Positions 1 to 12,442 are shown, counted from the stretch's first letter. The stretch is DNA of 64,000 nt from Phyto melanocephala (GCA_941918925.1 OW799233.1:45374275-45438274), one strand, 5' to 3'. Numbers and translations: made by a program. Notes: a model not told the origin generated them from the letters alone.

Positions 1-579
1 TGCTTTGCGCTTAAAGTTTGCAAAAAATTACAAAAATAAAATGCTGCCTCAAATATGCCAAATTAAAAATTCGTAAAATCGTTTTAATAACGAAAAATAA
101 AACAAATTTTTGAAATCAATTAAATATTCCAGGTATTTAATTAAATACATTTTTACATATTGTAGTCTAGTGTTGAAATAAATTTATGTGTAAATTCAAC
201 AAAAAAAATTAATTCAACATTTTTTGTTTTAATATGAGTAGCATTTTCTATAGCCCGACTCATTAAACATTTATTTATTTGTAGTTTATTTGTATTCATT
301 TATTTAGCTTTGTAGTATATTTTATTATTTTGTTGTTTTTTTTTTTGTTGGTTCTTTGTTTGAGTTTTTTGATTTTAATTTTTTTTGTTTATAAATTATT
401 TGTTTTTTATTAATAGTTTGCTTTTATGTTTTGTTTTTTTTTTTCTTTATAATTGATTTATTTAAACTTGGTGGTGGTTAGCAACTGAAAATATATTGTT
501 TTAATTTATTTATTAATTCAATAAACCAATTAAAAAATGTTCATTCTCTGTCTTTTTGTTTATTATCACAAACAATTAG
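1..579 (+). other. lipophorin receptor intron, 3' part
   Basis: This is the downstream part of the intron preceding the transmembrane exon. It is very AT-rich with several long T runs between 340 and 440. A pyrimidine-rich stretch at about 541-570 precedes the AG at 578-579. I see no coding exon or recognisable repeat in it. Confidence 0.6.
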
Positions 580-716
580 TTAATAAACATCCCACCGGTA
601 ATGGCACGCACAACAGTGATGGCAGCCTTATACCATCACCAACACAGCCTGATTCCGGTTATATTGCTTTAATTGTGATAGGAAGTCTCTTGGGTACATC
701 ACTCGTACTGGGTGTG
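580..716 (+). CDS. LpR: lipophorin receptor, juxtamembrane and transmembrane exon
   Basis: This exon encodes the stretch just outside the membrane and the single transmembrane helix of a lipophorin receptor, an LDL-receptor-family protein that takes up lipid from circulating lipophorin. It has a short Ser/Thr/Pro/Asn-rich linker with one N-glycosylation sequon (NGT), then about 20 hydrophobic residues from GYIALIVIG to LVLGVV. The 3' boundary is a strong donor (GTG|GTAAGT at 717) after a complete codon. The 5' boundary is the AG at 578-579 after a pyrimidine-rich tract; a later AG at 615-616 is an alternative. The open frame upstream of 580 is intron. Reading continues in phase 0 into the exon at 4448, which supplies the cytoplasmic tail. 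Identification rests mainly on that tail. Whether it is the LpR1 or LpR2 type cannot be decided here. Confidence 0.82.
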
Positions 717-1139
717 GTAAGTAAACAGATTAAATCGACCCCTGTGCGCGAAATTATCTTATGTTACGTTTTTTTTTTTAAGAAATCAACTTTTTAATGC
801 AAATTGGTTGTTCTACATCCATTAATCCATCTGCTGATAACATATTATATCGATAACTGTTTCAGTTATGAAGATAACACTGTGTACATTTTATCGTATG
901 TTAGTGTGTTATTTATGTTTTTATTCATTTAAAAGTAATAAAAGCGCTCTCCTGTAAACTACGATAATTTTGCGTACAGGGATCGAAATAAGCAAAAATC
1001 TTAGCTGTTTAATTGTGCTAAAAATTTTTTTTTTAAACATAATTGTTAGTTGTAGCGTCCTTAAAATAAATAATATTTCGGAGTATAATAACAAAATAAT
1101 TTCCAAAAATGTATAGTCAATAAAAGCATTGTTATGATT

Positions 1140-2055
1140 ATCCCAATCATATTTTGATTGTAACTTATCGTCAAGTAACGGAGCGACATCGTCTTCAAGT
1201 GGACCTTAGTTCGTTATACACATGGTGCAAGTTAAATTTGATGGAGCTTAATTTCAAAAAATGTAAATATATGCGAGAATGAACCCGATTCGTGCACATT
1301 ATGTTATTAATGGCAATCAGTTGGAATTGGTAGATAACATCATTGATCTTGGAATTCTGCTTGATTCAAAACTCAATTTCATCTCACACATAACTATGAC
1401 TGCCAATAAAGCCAGAGGTGTACTTGGTTTTATAAAACGCTGGGCTAAAGAGTTTAATGATACTTACGTCACTAAAGGTTTGTACTGTTCGCTTGTAAGG
1501 CCAATTCTAGAGTATGGATCTATAATTTGGGACCCCATATATACAAAAGCAGTTTCTGCTTTTTTGTCTTCGTGGGTTAAACTTTAACCCGATGAATTTG
1601 CCTTCGTATTCAGCTAGACTCTTTCTTATTAAGCTGCCAACTCTAAAAAGCCGTAGAACTACACTCAACATATCATTTATTTTCAACATAATTACTGGCG
1701 AGATAGGATCTAGTTTCCTTATCAACAGTATTTCGTTTAATGTACCACAACGCCCATCACGTAGTTTTACCCTTCTAGTGGTTCCATTTTCTAGAGTTAA
1801 TTATTCTAATATGGACCTCTTAGTAAGAATGTGTAATTACTTCAAAAAATATTTTAAATTTACAGATTTTTCTTTAATTTCAAATGCAATTAAGAACAAA
1901 ATAATAGTCTATTTAAATTCATAATTTTTGTAAATATAATTCTTTTATTTCATATTGTATTAAACGTTTAATTATAACTTTATGTAACGGATGTATATTT
2001 TTTTAATTTTCTGTAAGGATTTATTTCCATAGACAAATATAATTAATAAATAAAT
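1140..2055 (+). mobile_element. Jockey-like non-LTR retrotransposon, 3' end, decayed
   Basis: This is the C-terminal part of a LINE reverse-transcriptase ORF inside receptor intron 1. From about 1193 it reads LQVDLSSLYTWCKLNLMELN, then shifts frame to 1279-1545 (LGILLDSKLNF, then RPILEYGSIIWDP). It shifts again at about 1544, where QKQFLLFCLRG continues into NLPSYSARLFLIKLPTLKSRR and runs to a stop at 1924. At the second shift the residues usually between the WDP and QK motifs are missing, so a small deletion is likely. A 3' UTR follows, ending near 2055 in a TAAA-type repeat, the usual tail of Jockey-like elements. The 5' end is truncated and no target duplication was identified. The domain order fits Jockey-like RT; the exact clade is inferred. 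Confidence 0.85.
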
Positions 2056-2534
2056 AAATTACGCCAGCGACATATTCTACATATGTCTTTAAAAATCAAC
2101 TACTCCTTGTTGATTATAAATAGAACATGTGTTGCTCTAAGAATATGATTATCATATGTTTGAAGTAAAATGATTATTACTTTTCATTTATTCAGTGACT
2201 TGGGATAATTCCTTTATGATTTTCTCTTTATATAGAAATTGATTAATATAACTACATAGTATCAATCATGTTAAACTTATTTCAAAAATAATATAATTTT
2301 AATCATCATATAACTAAATGCAGTGAATTTTGAATATTAAAATAGTGTGAGTTCCTGATCACGCGATAAAGATTTCCTTTTTTTTTTTGACATCACTCTC
2401 ACTTTGTATTCGATTACAAATCTCTTATGCTGGGTAGATATTGTACCTGATTGATATAATAAAACAACAATGAAATTTCATTTCTTTCATCCGTTTTGAT
2501 TTTGATACATTGAGCTGGACATTGTTATAACACA

Positions 2535-3330
2535 TGCTTTGACGGATAATAGAGGCATTATCTGGGAACTTTCAAATTAGCTAGATTATCTGGAGTATGC
2601 TGATGACTTCTGTCTTCTTCCTTATCGGCACTCTAATATGGCCGTAAATTGAAGCATTTCACGGAGCCGCGTAGAACGCAGGTCTCAAGATTAATATTGG
2701 CAGCACTAAAGTAATGCAAAAAAAAAAAAAACAAATAGCACATACAAGTTTCAAATGAATAATGAGTGTCTAGAGGAGGTTGATTCATTCTGCTACCTTA
2801 GCACTATCATCACAGTATCTGGCGGCTCAAATGCCATTATAGAAAAGGCGACGTAATCTAATGGGAAACGTAATAAAATATGGAACTCTTCTACTCTCTC
2901 AGGTGGTGTCTAAATAAATATCTTTAAATCTAATGTCTGACCTACTTCACGGCTGGCACTACTTTACGGCTGTGAAACGTAGAATGCAACTCCTCGCGAT
3001 ATGACCGCCTTGCAGGTTTATAGAAACAAATTTGTTAGAAGAATACTTCAAAATTTCTAGCCGCAAACCATATCCAACAGTAGACTTTGACAAGAAACTA
3101 ACTAGTCCCTTACAACAATTGAAATATGGAAATTGCTAAGACACACCCTCATTAAACCGCTCGTAGACATTGCTAGATCGCTATTGAGAAAAACCCCCTG
3201 CGCAGCCGAAGAAGAGGTCGACCAGCTTACACATGAAGCAGACAAATTAGAAATGAATTGGAAAAAATGCAAACTTGCTGGAATGAAGTAAATTCGCTAT
3301 GAACAGGTCTAGATGGAAGACTAAAGTTAT
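2535..3330 (+). mobile_element. RTE-like LINE remnant, heavily mutated
   Basis: This is a second, older LINE fragment in intron 1. The catalytic YADD motif of reverse transcriptase is at 2596-2607 in the context LEYADDFCLLPYRHSNM. Downstream, in changing frames, come a YGCET motif (about 2968-2983), VYRNKFVRRILQNF (about 3017-3058) and a C-terminal RRRGRPAYT block followed by IRNELEKMQTCWNEV (about 3200-3290). That order is typical of LINEs with a C-terminal RRGRP-type motif. Many stops and frameshifts, and an internal A run at 2720, show it is dead. The 5' end is truncated before 2535, and the 3' end is uncertain. Confidence 0.75.
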
Positions 3331-3751
3331 TTTTCAATTTTTCAAGATCTAATTTGAAAACAATTAGATTCCACAGAGAACTGCTTAGACCTCTATTACA
3401 TGTTGAATATTGAATGACAGTTTAAAGTATGTGAAAGGGGGGCAAGAAGATAGAATACGTAGCACACGATCATCTTATATTTTTCTATTTAAATTTGTTT
3501 GCAACCATTGCTCTACCTTCATATCATTTTACTTAATTCAACATTAGTTGAGACGTTATTCTCTGCCTATTAGTTTTGCAAGTGTTTAAGATTTAAGTCA
3601 GATCTAATAATAATCCCAAAAATATCTGAATACATATAAAAATGCTTTTTGGAAATTGCAAATTGTTGTTAAATGTACCGCACATACAAAACATAAGATT
3701 TTAGTCGTAAATATGATTTTGTTTTGTTACAAAAAACGATCTTTAAAATAT

Positions 3752-4275
3752 TGTTACGTTTATACTTTGTATAAATGTTGGCTTATTTCCTTTAAAAACT
3801 TTCAGTTATTTTATTGCAATCAAAAACATTTGAAATTCGTTATAAAATTAAGAGCACTTTATTTACTTAAACACACTCAGATATTGTTTTATATCACTTT
3901 ACTTATTTCACTTATTGTTATACACTTTTAATAAACACTGAAACACTGTTAGCTCACACTTAACAAGCTCTACCGTTATAGTTATCATGTTAGCTGTGTT
4001 GTTCGGCTATTTATAGTAACATAGCGGTATTTGGTAACATTCGACAGAGTTGTCGTATGTACACACTAGTTCATTCGAAAACGGTTAAGACGTAATTTTA
4101 ATGTTAAGTAATATGCAGGAATAATAAAAATTCCTAAGAGTATGCTGCACATAATAACAACTTAACATCATGTTCGAACAACCAGCGAAATAAACTAATA
4201 CAAACAAAACTACAGTAACTTAAACTAAAATAAATTATAATGTAAATTAAGCTATTTAAAAATAAATCTGTAACA
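3752..4275 (-). mobile_element. solo LTR (524 bp), family shared with 35859-36389
   Basis: The segment starts TGTTACG and ends TGTAACA (TG...CA ends) and is flanked by a 4-bp target duplication, ATAT, at 3748-3751 and 4276-4279. A related copy lies at 35859-36389 in the opposite orientation. Orientation is set by the second copy, where a TATAAATA box and downstream AATAAA run along its + strand; here they read on the minus strand. A 4-bp duplication suits Ty3/gypsy or Bel-Pao elements. No internal retroviral region adjoins it, so it is a solo LTR left by recombination. Confidence 0.85.
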
Positions 4276-4447
4276 ATATTAAAGCTAAAGTGATTAAAGT
4301 AATAATTTAATGGAAACGATCAAAATGTCGGTTGTTAGAATTGTGTTATACAGGCGGCATTTACTTTTTTGTTTGTCACAACAAAATAGCTTTCCGTGTA
4401 TAACAACAAATCCAAATTATTTTTTTTTTTTTTTGTTTTTCTTACAG

Positions 4448-4597
4448 CTTCTTTATAGCGGTTACCGCTATTGCAGCAGGCGTTCTATTAATTCTATGAA
4501 TTTCGAGAATCCTGTCTATCGCAAGACAACCGAGGATCATTTTAGTTTGGAGAAAAACTTACCGGTACGCATGTACCCGAGCACGGTCGATGAAGAG
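4448..4597 (+). CDS. LpR: lipophorin receptor, cytoplasmic-tail exon
   Basis: This 50-codon exon encodes the start of the cytoplasmic tail. It opens with a basic stop-transfer stretch (YRYCSRRS) right after the membrane helix of the previous exon. Next comes NFENPVY, the NPxY-type internalisation signal that recruits clathrin adaptors in LDL-receptor relatives, then the block RKTTEDHFSLEKNLPVRMYP, which is highly characteristic of insect lipophorin receptors. The acceptor is a run of T's ending CTTACAG at 4447 and the donor is GAG|GTAAGC at 4598. Both ends are phase 0 and the exon joins cleanly to 580-716 and 16311-16352. The open frame extends upstream to 4310 only because the intron happens to be open. 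Confidence 0.95.
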
Positions 4598-4938
4598 GTA
4601 AGCCCGCATTTGATAAATGACTTTAATTATATGAAATTCTAGAACAATCAACTAAAAATACAAAATATCACAAACGTATAAATAGTTAAAATATATAAAT
4701 AGTAAATTTAATTGTAGTCTAAACAAAGTAGTTTTAAATTAATCTTAAAACTTTCTAAAACAAAAAAAGGAAACATTCTTGTATATAAATATTTATTTAA
4801 AGAAAAGATTTTACAAAATCCTGTGTCCCTCCCCTCAAGTAGCTTTGCTCTTCAACACATCAAATTACATCACAATTTTTATCTATACCTTGTATTTTGT
4901 TTTTCTTTTTTTCACATTCTTTTTATTCCTTGTTTTAG

Positions 4939-4977
4939 CTGCATTGTTCACAAAGAAGACTGTTTGCGCAGTACTGA
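4939..4977 (+). other. candidate alternative terminal exon of the receptor
   Basis: A long T/C-rich tract ends in TTTTAG at 4938. Reading on in phase 0 from the tail exon gives 12 residues (LHCSQRRLFAQY) and a TGA at 4975-4977. AATAAA-like signals follow near 5120. This would replace the distant 14-residue end with a different short tail. Nothing else supports its use. Confidence 0.25.
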
Positions 4978-5443
4978 ATATAACAAACATTAAAAGTTAA
5001 AGAACAGTATTTGATTGTATATCATTTAAAAGGAAATATTATTATTTATATCATTATTCATTTTCGCAAATTATTTGTGTATTTAAATTTAAGTGTGTTT
5101 TAGACTGTAAGTACTATTAAATAAAAATTAACAAAATTAAAAGAAATTCAATCGCAAAAAAATTTAATCTTTTTTTACAAAAAAAGGCAAATATTTTAAA
5201 TCTTTAATTTTGTATATTAATGTATTTTTTTGTATATATAAAATAATATTTTGAAAGACAGAACAAAGAGCAGGGGGCTAATTTACAGCTTTCGTTAGCT
5301 TACGAATTATCGGTGCCTAATAAGGATTTTCCAATTGCAAGCGCAATCGAATGTCAAACTTTTTCTTCTTTACTTACTACACAAAACTAAATGGAAATGT
5401 CTAAAATATATAATTTGTAATGGCTCTACGTTACTATAGATTT

Positions 5444-5684
5444 AGGGTGCCCCGGTGGACTAGTCACTAGTGTACTGGTTGCTAGTTTGGAGGTTGCGGG
5501 TTCGATTCCCGCCAGCGACTCTGGACTGGTTTGCTTCTCTCTCTCTCTCTCTCTCTCTTATATTCTAACTATTTCTATTCTTATTCTATTCTTCTCTTTA
5601 TTTCTATATTAAGGCGTCACAATTGACCGTAATGGACTCCGGGTGAGGGGGTGTAAGGGTTACTTCGCACCAGCCTTATCTACC
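5444..5684 (+). mobile_element. tRNA-headed SINE, tail type 1
   Basis: A 241-bp insertion in receptor intron 2. The head (GGTGCCCCGGTGGACTAG...) ends in a perfect pol III B box, GGTTCGATTCC, at 5499-5509. A CT-microsatellite body (about 5535-5560) follows, then a 3' tail that ends near CTACC. It is flanked by a 12-bp target duplication, TACTATAGATTT, at 5432-5443 and 5685-5696. The copy at 12443-12680 has the same tail; the one at 45752-45974 has the same head but another tail. The head folds only loosely as a tRNA, so this is not a functional tRNA gene. Confidence 0.88.
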
Positions 5685-5696
5685 TACTATAGATTT

Positions 5697-8600
5697 GAGA
5701 CTTCAAAAAATTCTACAAGTAAAAGTCTAACGGGCTTGAACCACAAGATCTTGCTACCCAACTTAAAACACCTCTATGAGAGAGAGTCATATCTTTAAAT
5801 CTTTAAAATATGAACGTAACTGTGGTATCTGCTGTGTGATACTTAAACAAGCAGATCTGTTGAAACTACCCAAGTTCATATCGTTCAATTTAGGCTAAAA
5901 CAAATTAAATATCCAATCCTTCATATAAATGCTACCGCCAACCTAAATACCATAAACACAATTCCTAGTTACAAGGTGGTTGTTATGTCATATTAAGTAA
6001 GTAATTCCCTCGATCCGCAACTGTAAAAAACAATGGATATTATATGTTTGCATTATATATAGAAATTTTCATCTATAGAGATAATGTGGATGAGTTCGAA
6101 ATTGAACTTGAATGACTTTATCTTTCGGAATTTTAAACGATTGTCGTTAGATATCCCCGCCCAAGCTTTCATTTGCGTTAATAATTCTCCCAATATAGCA
6201 GAATTGGCAAATATTCTTTATTACGTCCATGTAAATTATGAATAACTCCTAGGTCATCGCATTAATACGAAGAGAGTGTGTCTTTGTGACATTTATCCTA
6301 AAGCCGGCAAATTTCGCCACCATCGTTACGATACATAGATTAGCTGCAATGTCTGGAAAATTGTGACTTAAAATACAGATAACATCTGTTTAATTAAGAT
6401 TACACAACTGTCCTTGCAATCTGCACTTTCTACTCTTATCCAGGGCCTTTTTAAGGTTCTTGTCCAAGATCAGTCTTGTCAGACACTAATTTTAACTTGT
6501 TTTAGGCTGTTTAAGAAGTTTCCACTGTCTTTTAGTAAATCGAAATTGTTTGAAGGGAATTTCCCTTATATATATGTAGAGAGGATACCAAAGCAGAGCT
6601 CTTCAATAAACGTGACCCTTTTCGACCCTTTTTTTTCCTCAGTGTTTGCAAAGATACCGAAGATTTGTCATCGGCCTCACTGAGTCCCGTATTATAACTT
6701 CGCATTGTAGACTGATGATTATCTACAATCCTTATCAAAGCGTCCTTATACTCGCCAGCATTTGCTCCAGACTAATTTTGTCCATATCACTTACATGTAA
6801 TACATGCTTCTTGGTGATACTAAATCAGCTGCTTGCCATTGCAGGACATTTGCATACTACATGCATGGCTGTCCTCTACAATCTTAATCTTATGCAGATG
6901 ACGTTTGACCAAAACAGTTGTCCAGCTCAGCGTCCTCCAACTATATGCGAGTCCCTAACTTCATTCCTGCCAGGGGTCTCCCTGAGCAATATACGTGACT
7001 TTCTACAAGTGGTTGCCTCCATCCATTATTAAAGATAATAGTGACTAAAAACTCGAATAAATATATTTTTTTATAGAAATTTCTATTCGCATGATAAATG
7101 GATTAAGTAAATACGAAGGATACAGCAAGGCTCCGTTCTTTCTACTCTATTTCCTACTTGTTTGCAATATCTTGAGTACATAGAGTCTTTGCATGCGATT
7201 AGATATAATTTGTATCTCAGTAAAATAAGTAAAATTCAAATCTTAAGCAACTATCTCGTAAGATAAACTGTTAAAAAAATATACACGTATACTGAAATGT
7301 TTATAATTAATATTTATTAAGCATCAAAAATTTGGTGATAAAAATATAAAATATATACATATTTACTCTATGGCGGTCTATATATTATGAAATCTCATAA
7401 GATTGAAATAGTTATCTATTTTCTATTGTGTGATATGAAGATAATATAAAATGTCATAATAGTAAGGAACATTTTTTATACGATTTGAAAATTGTTTTAT
7501 TTGTTTGGAAAATATTTGCCTTTTTTACAATTTTTAAACATCGATTTTATAATGTTTTCACACTAAATGTTTCAATGCGAAATTTGCATCTAACGTTAAA
7601 ACAAATTATTAAAGCTATTTAAATCGTTTAACCGTACAAAAAAATTCGTGAAAACCATCTTAAAATCCTTATTTTAATTTGGTTTTAAGTAGATTTTATA
7701 AAATGCAACCTTGTTTTCGGTGTACTTAATTCAGTGCTACCAAGTTGAAAAGATTAAAAATAGCTGACGACGTTAGCTGGCGCTCAATAAACAATTAGTT
7801 TTACAAGTGATATAAACTGATAAAAAAAAATTGGAGATGTAGCAGCAACAACACCAATACCAGCTCGATAATTTTAAAATATTCTCTTTACAGAATGTAA
7901 AATAATTTCTATTTTGGAGCGCATTGTAAAAATTGACATAACACTGTATGTCAAATAAATATTGTAATAAAATTAATAAAAAGTACTGCAAGAAATACAC
8001 TTGCAGTACTACGAGAAATTAATTTTATTTTAAATAAATTTATAAGACATACTGTGAGATTATTAAACTTGTAGTTTAAACGCTTTTAACAACAGCTTTA
8101 AGGTTAAAACCAGGTTTTAACTTTGGATGTGAAAACACTATAAAAAAATTGATTTAAAATTAAAAACCATAAAACAATAAAGAACACAAAATTAATTCCA
8201 ACTCATCAATATTCGCAAAAAAAAATCAACTACAACCACAAATACGTAGTAAACTTTTTTTTAATATTTCTAAGAGCATTAGTGAAATTAAGTTTAGTGT
8301 TAAATAAATTAAAAAAAAAAATCATTGATAAATAAGCTTAAACTTTAAGGTTCCTTAACAAACAAAAATAAAAATTAAAAATAATAAGATAAAGACGTAT
8401 GCCCATAGTATTTATAAAAAAAAAATATAAATATCATCTGTTTTTCAAAACAAATTTTGGCTTAAAAAAGTTTATTCAATAATATTTGAAAATTTAAATT
8501 TTTTTTTATAAATCTGGAATTAAATATTTAAAAGAAAAATATTAATTAAAAAAAATGTATAAAAATTTATTTTCTTAAATTTTTAGCATATTTTCTTTAA

Positions 8601-10670
8601 TTTAATTTGTACACAATATTTGTTTTTAAAGGCAGGTATTTAATTCGAAATAAAAAAAATATTTTTTACTAACGTTTTAATTGAATGATGTCAAATAGTA
8701 TGAACGGAATAATTTTTTTTTTCTTGTAAAATTGCTAATATTAATCGTTTTTCCATCTCTCTTTAATTTATTTTTTTTTTGAAAAAAAAGAAAACATTTT
8801 TTTAATGCCACAATAATTGTTTACATTTTATACAGTTTTGTTGTTGTTAATTGCAACAAAGAAGAGTTGCTAAAGTAATTAAATACAAAATTGTATAAAA
8901 TGAATGCAAATGTAAAGGATTCTATATTCAAATTGTTCAGTGGTAAGTTCATAAATAAATTAACGAATGAATAAATTTATCTGTATAAACAATACATCTA
9001 CTTGTATGTAATTTTGTTTTTTTTTTTGTTTCATTTTTAAGTTAACAGCAAACATATTAATGTTTTATTATTTTAATTTATACAAATTTTTTTTTTTGCT
9101 CTTATTATTATAAATAAGTATTTTAATTATTGTTGTCCTTTATTATATGAATTTTTTTTTTTAATATAAATTTGTTTATAATATTTTTTTTATATAATCG
9201 TTATCAGTGCTTAACAACATTATCATTCAATTTTGCATAGATATTGAAAATAGCAGTAATAAATCCATTAGAAAATGCATAAAAAGTTGTAGGACATACA
9301 AGTTTCGACTAAAGTCCTGGGCCTGGGCAACTCACTTTTCGTTCTGTAATAATGTGAAGTGCAAAGCAAAATTGTTCCACATGTACATGTAACCCCATTT
9401 CTCTTTATTACTATTTCACAGCAGCCACATACTGCGATTATCGTTATACATATTTATCTTATAGCTATGCAACTTATTTCAATATTTTATATACAAGTTT
9501 TTTTTTGTTCATTTAACAAAAAAAAATATTCTAATTTTTAATATAAAATTGCCAGGATATAACAACTAATTGTTTTAAACCAAACAATTTGTGCTGTCAA
9601 ATCTGTTAAAACATTTTAAATATTCAAACAAAAATTAAGTATTTAAATCTCATTTAGAAACACATTTATTTCTACTTTATGGTGCGCATTTTGTTGTTAA
9701 ATAAAAATGTTATTTAAAGAATTATTTAATTAATTGCGGTTACATATTTGTGCAAAGAGGAGATACTAGTGATGAGGGTGTATAAAAAATAAATACTGGA
9801 TTAGCCACCTAAATACACATTCATGCTAACCAAACAAAGACAGTGGTCGACATTCGTTTTTATGCTGAGTTGTAAACAGATGACAACGGCAGCATGAAAC
9901 ACATAAAATATGATTAAATGAGTGAGCTTTTCAAGCATTTGGCCAATTCACAACTTATCGTAAGAATGTTATGTCGTCAGATTTTATAAAAGTTATAAAA
10001 ACCCGTGTAATATATTTTTTCGAAACCAGCTACGATTTCAACATCAGCACTCCTTATCGGTATACTCATATGTAATTTGAAATTAGTAAATATTTATGTT
10101 ACAATTCAATGAAATTAAAATTAGAGAAGCATAGTAGTTATTTTCAATTTTTTTTTCTTCTGCTTTCTTTTATATTCTTTTATATTCGTAATACATATTT
10201 GTTCTGCCTTCAATATCTATCCTTGGGCGGAAATTATTGAAAGCACTGTATTTCAATAGATAATACAAAATATAATAGAGGTTGTGAATTGTATAAATAT
10301 GTTTTTGAAATTGTAATATAGGGAGAAGTTAAACCAAAAGAAACTTAAACAATCCAACGACAGTATTCGAAATTATTGCTGTAGATTTACAGTCGGTTCT
10401 TGTAAAATGAATAAATTTATTCGTTCGTGAAAAACGAACGAGAACTATTTTGCGTTCTTGTAATGTTGATATCAATTTTTTGTGAGTGACAACAAAAGAG
10501 CTTTCATATTTTCAATATATTTTTGGTTCTTGTAAAATGATTTCGATCATTTCAAATGAAAGAAAATGTCAAAAACAGTCGTTTAATAAAAGCCATTCGT
10601 ATGTTGAAAATAATTTGCTTGCTTTTTAGTTTTATTGAAAATATAATAAAAATAATATATTAAGGCACTC
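5697..10670 (+). other. receptor intron 2, mostly unassigned
   Basis: Very AT-rich intron. At about 6100-7040 base composition rises and short frames appear on both strands. On the minus strand the stretch resembles the 5' region of a LINE, but I found no diagnostic motif. From 7100 to 10340 I see poly-T and poly-A runs and nothing recognisable. At about 10393-10550 a short phrase (GTTCTTGTAA) recurs three times next to the Harbinger remnant. Confidence 0.4.
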
Positions 10671-10678
10671 ATTTATTA

Positions 10679-11050
10679 TTACACTTTTGATTTACAACAA
10701 ATTAAAGAAGTTACTTCGTTTCCAGAACAGAACTTTGGTAGGCTCCGGTTGCAACAAATGATAAATGCAGCAGGAATGTGTGTGTTTCGAAATGGAATTT
10801 TCATTCTTGGTTCAATATCATGTAGCAACAAAAAAAACACATCTTTGCTCACACGAAAATTAGCTAAAAAGCTATAAAGAGTGATATGATAAAACAATCG
10901 ACAAATGTATTCACTTATACTAACTTACCGCTCTTCTGGAACTTCAAAAAAGTTAGTAGCATCACGTAGATGTATCCTATTTATGGATTGACGTGCACTG
11001 TCATTTCTTCTCCCGTTAATCCTTATATTAATAGCTATTGTTCTAAACAT
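10679..11050 (-). pseudogene. PIF/Harbinger (HARBI1-like) transposase N-terminal remnant
   Basis: Two pieces join across a 57-bp intron. Exon 1 runs 11050 to 10929 (ATG, 40 codons, ending in NFFEVPEE plus two bases) with donor GTAAGT. The acceptor TTTATAG leads into exon 2 at 10871, which continues in frame as FLANFRVSKDVFFLLL, then EPRMKIPFRNT, and stops at 10679. The arrangement matches the N-terminus of Harbinger transposases, a DDE family related to domesticated HARBI1, which is normally about 350-400 residues. Only about 105 residues survive, the last 30 look out of frame, and the DDE catalytic core is absent. It sits inside receptor intron 2 on the opposite strand. No terminal inverted repeats were found. 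Confidence 0.7.
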
Positions 11051-11869
11051 TTTAAGTTTCTTGCAAACAATATTTCTTTTATGTTATATTTAAACAATTG
11101 AATATTTATTTTGGGTAAACACAAAACAGCTGATTTGTAGGGTTAACACCGAATATAATACATTTGTAGTGTGTGAGCAATGAAGATGAAAATATTGTCG
11201 TTCCAAAAAATCCTTAATAAAAACTTTATTTTTTATCCGATTTTTTTTCAAATTACGCTTAAAATGTTGGTAATTAAATAAGCTATTTGGTAAAAAAATA
11301 AAACATTCCAGATCTTTACTATAACGAAGAAAAAAACCGAAGTAAAAATGAAAAATTTTGAAAAAAACGTAAAAAATAGGCAAATTTTGAACTTTGAGGT
11401 GCCATAACTCAGCCATTTCTTATCAGATAGAAATTTTCAGCATATAGACGGAAAAGGAATTTAATTACCCTCGATCAGACTTTTCGGTTGGGCTCCACAA
11501 GGGTTTGAGTGAGACCATACACCGAAAAACACAAAAGTACCGTTATCTAAAAAACGGTACTTAGAAAAAAAAATTACAACGTTTTTCGTGTTCAGGAGGT
11601 CCCAATTAACTTATCTAGGCATGTGGCGTTCTTGGTATTTTTTGGCTGTAAACCAGTGTAATATTTATTTAAAAAAAATATTCGTTAATCCTTTCGATCC
11701 TTTTCGGATAATACGTCCCAAAGAAAGATTGAGTGATACTATTTGTTCTCTCAGGTTAAGATAATCATTTATTAAAATGAATTAAAGTACATCTGGACTT
11801 TAAAACTTTATAAATAACTAATAACGCAAAACAAGTACTATTGCTCCAAGTTAAGATAGAAAATATATT

Positions 11870-12330
11870 GGGTATTAAAAAAGGTACTCTCTCCGATTAT
11901 TTTGATACTTTTTGTATTTTCTATGTTATGAAACTGGAATTTGGAAATTAATAACTATTTATTCGAAGTAAGACTGAAAGCGATATCGTAGATATTTCTT
12001 GTATTATTTATTGCACTTTTTGTATTTACTATAATTTTGAAATTAGAAACTTTTGATCTGAGGTTAGACTGAAAATATTTGGTACTTTTTCGCATATTTT
12101 TGGTTCTTTTTGTATTTTCTACGTTTATGAAGCTAGAATTTTGAAGTTAGTAAATATTGATTGAAAGTGGGACTAAAAATGTACTTTTTTCTTATTTTGT
12201 GGTACTTCTTGTATTTTCTACGTTTTTAAAGGCAAAATTTTTAAATTACTATTGATCCGGTTTGAGACTCAATATCATAATTTTGGTCATTTTTATTGCT
12301 TTTTTTATTTTTTGTGTTATGAAATATAAG
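11870..12330. repeat. degenerate tandem array, unit about 90-108 bp
   Basis: The phrase ACTTTTTGTATTTTCTACG and what follows it (GTTATGAAACTGGAATTT..., then GACTGAAAA) recurs with starts near 11907, 12015, 12105, 12204 and 12299. Spacings are therefore about 108, 90, 99 and 95. Units have diverged by point changes and small indels. No other tandem array in the window has this unit. Confidence 0.65.
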
Positions 12331-12442
12331 AGAAAGACAAAATATTACATTTGTTACTTTGATAGGCATTTTTAAAAAAAGATATATCACCAATATAACC
12401 TACCGATATGACTTTTTTTAATTGAACCTTCTTATCTTGTAA

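Noticed and set aside
1279..1924. Two + strand frames that could be called small genes
   Set aside because: Both are pieces of LINE reverse-transcriptase code in different frames.
5444..5520. Possible tRNA gene from the perfect B box
   Set aside because: It is the head of a repeated SINE with target duplications, lacks a convincing cloverleaf, and has copies at 12443 and 45752.
8900..8945. Short ATG-led stretch (MNANVKDSIFKLFS) before a GTAAGT
   Set aside because: The donor looks good, but there is no promoter, partner exon or similarity. Such sites are expected by chance in an 11.7-kb intron.
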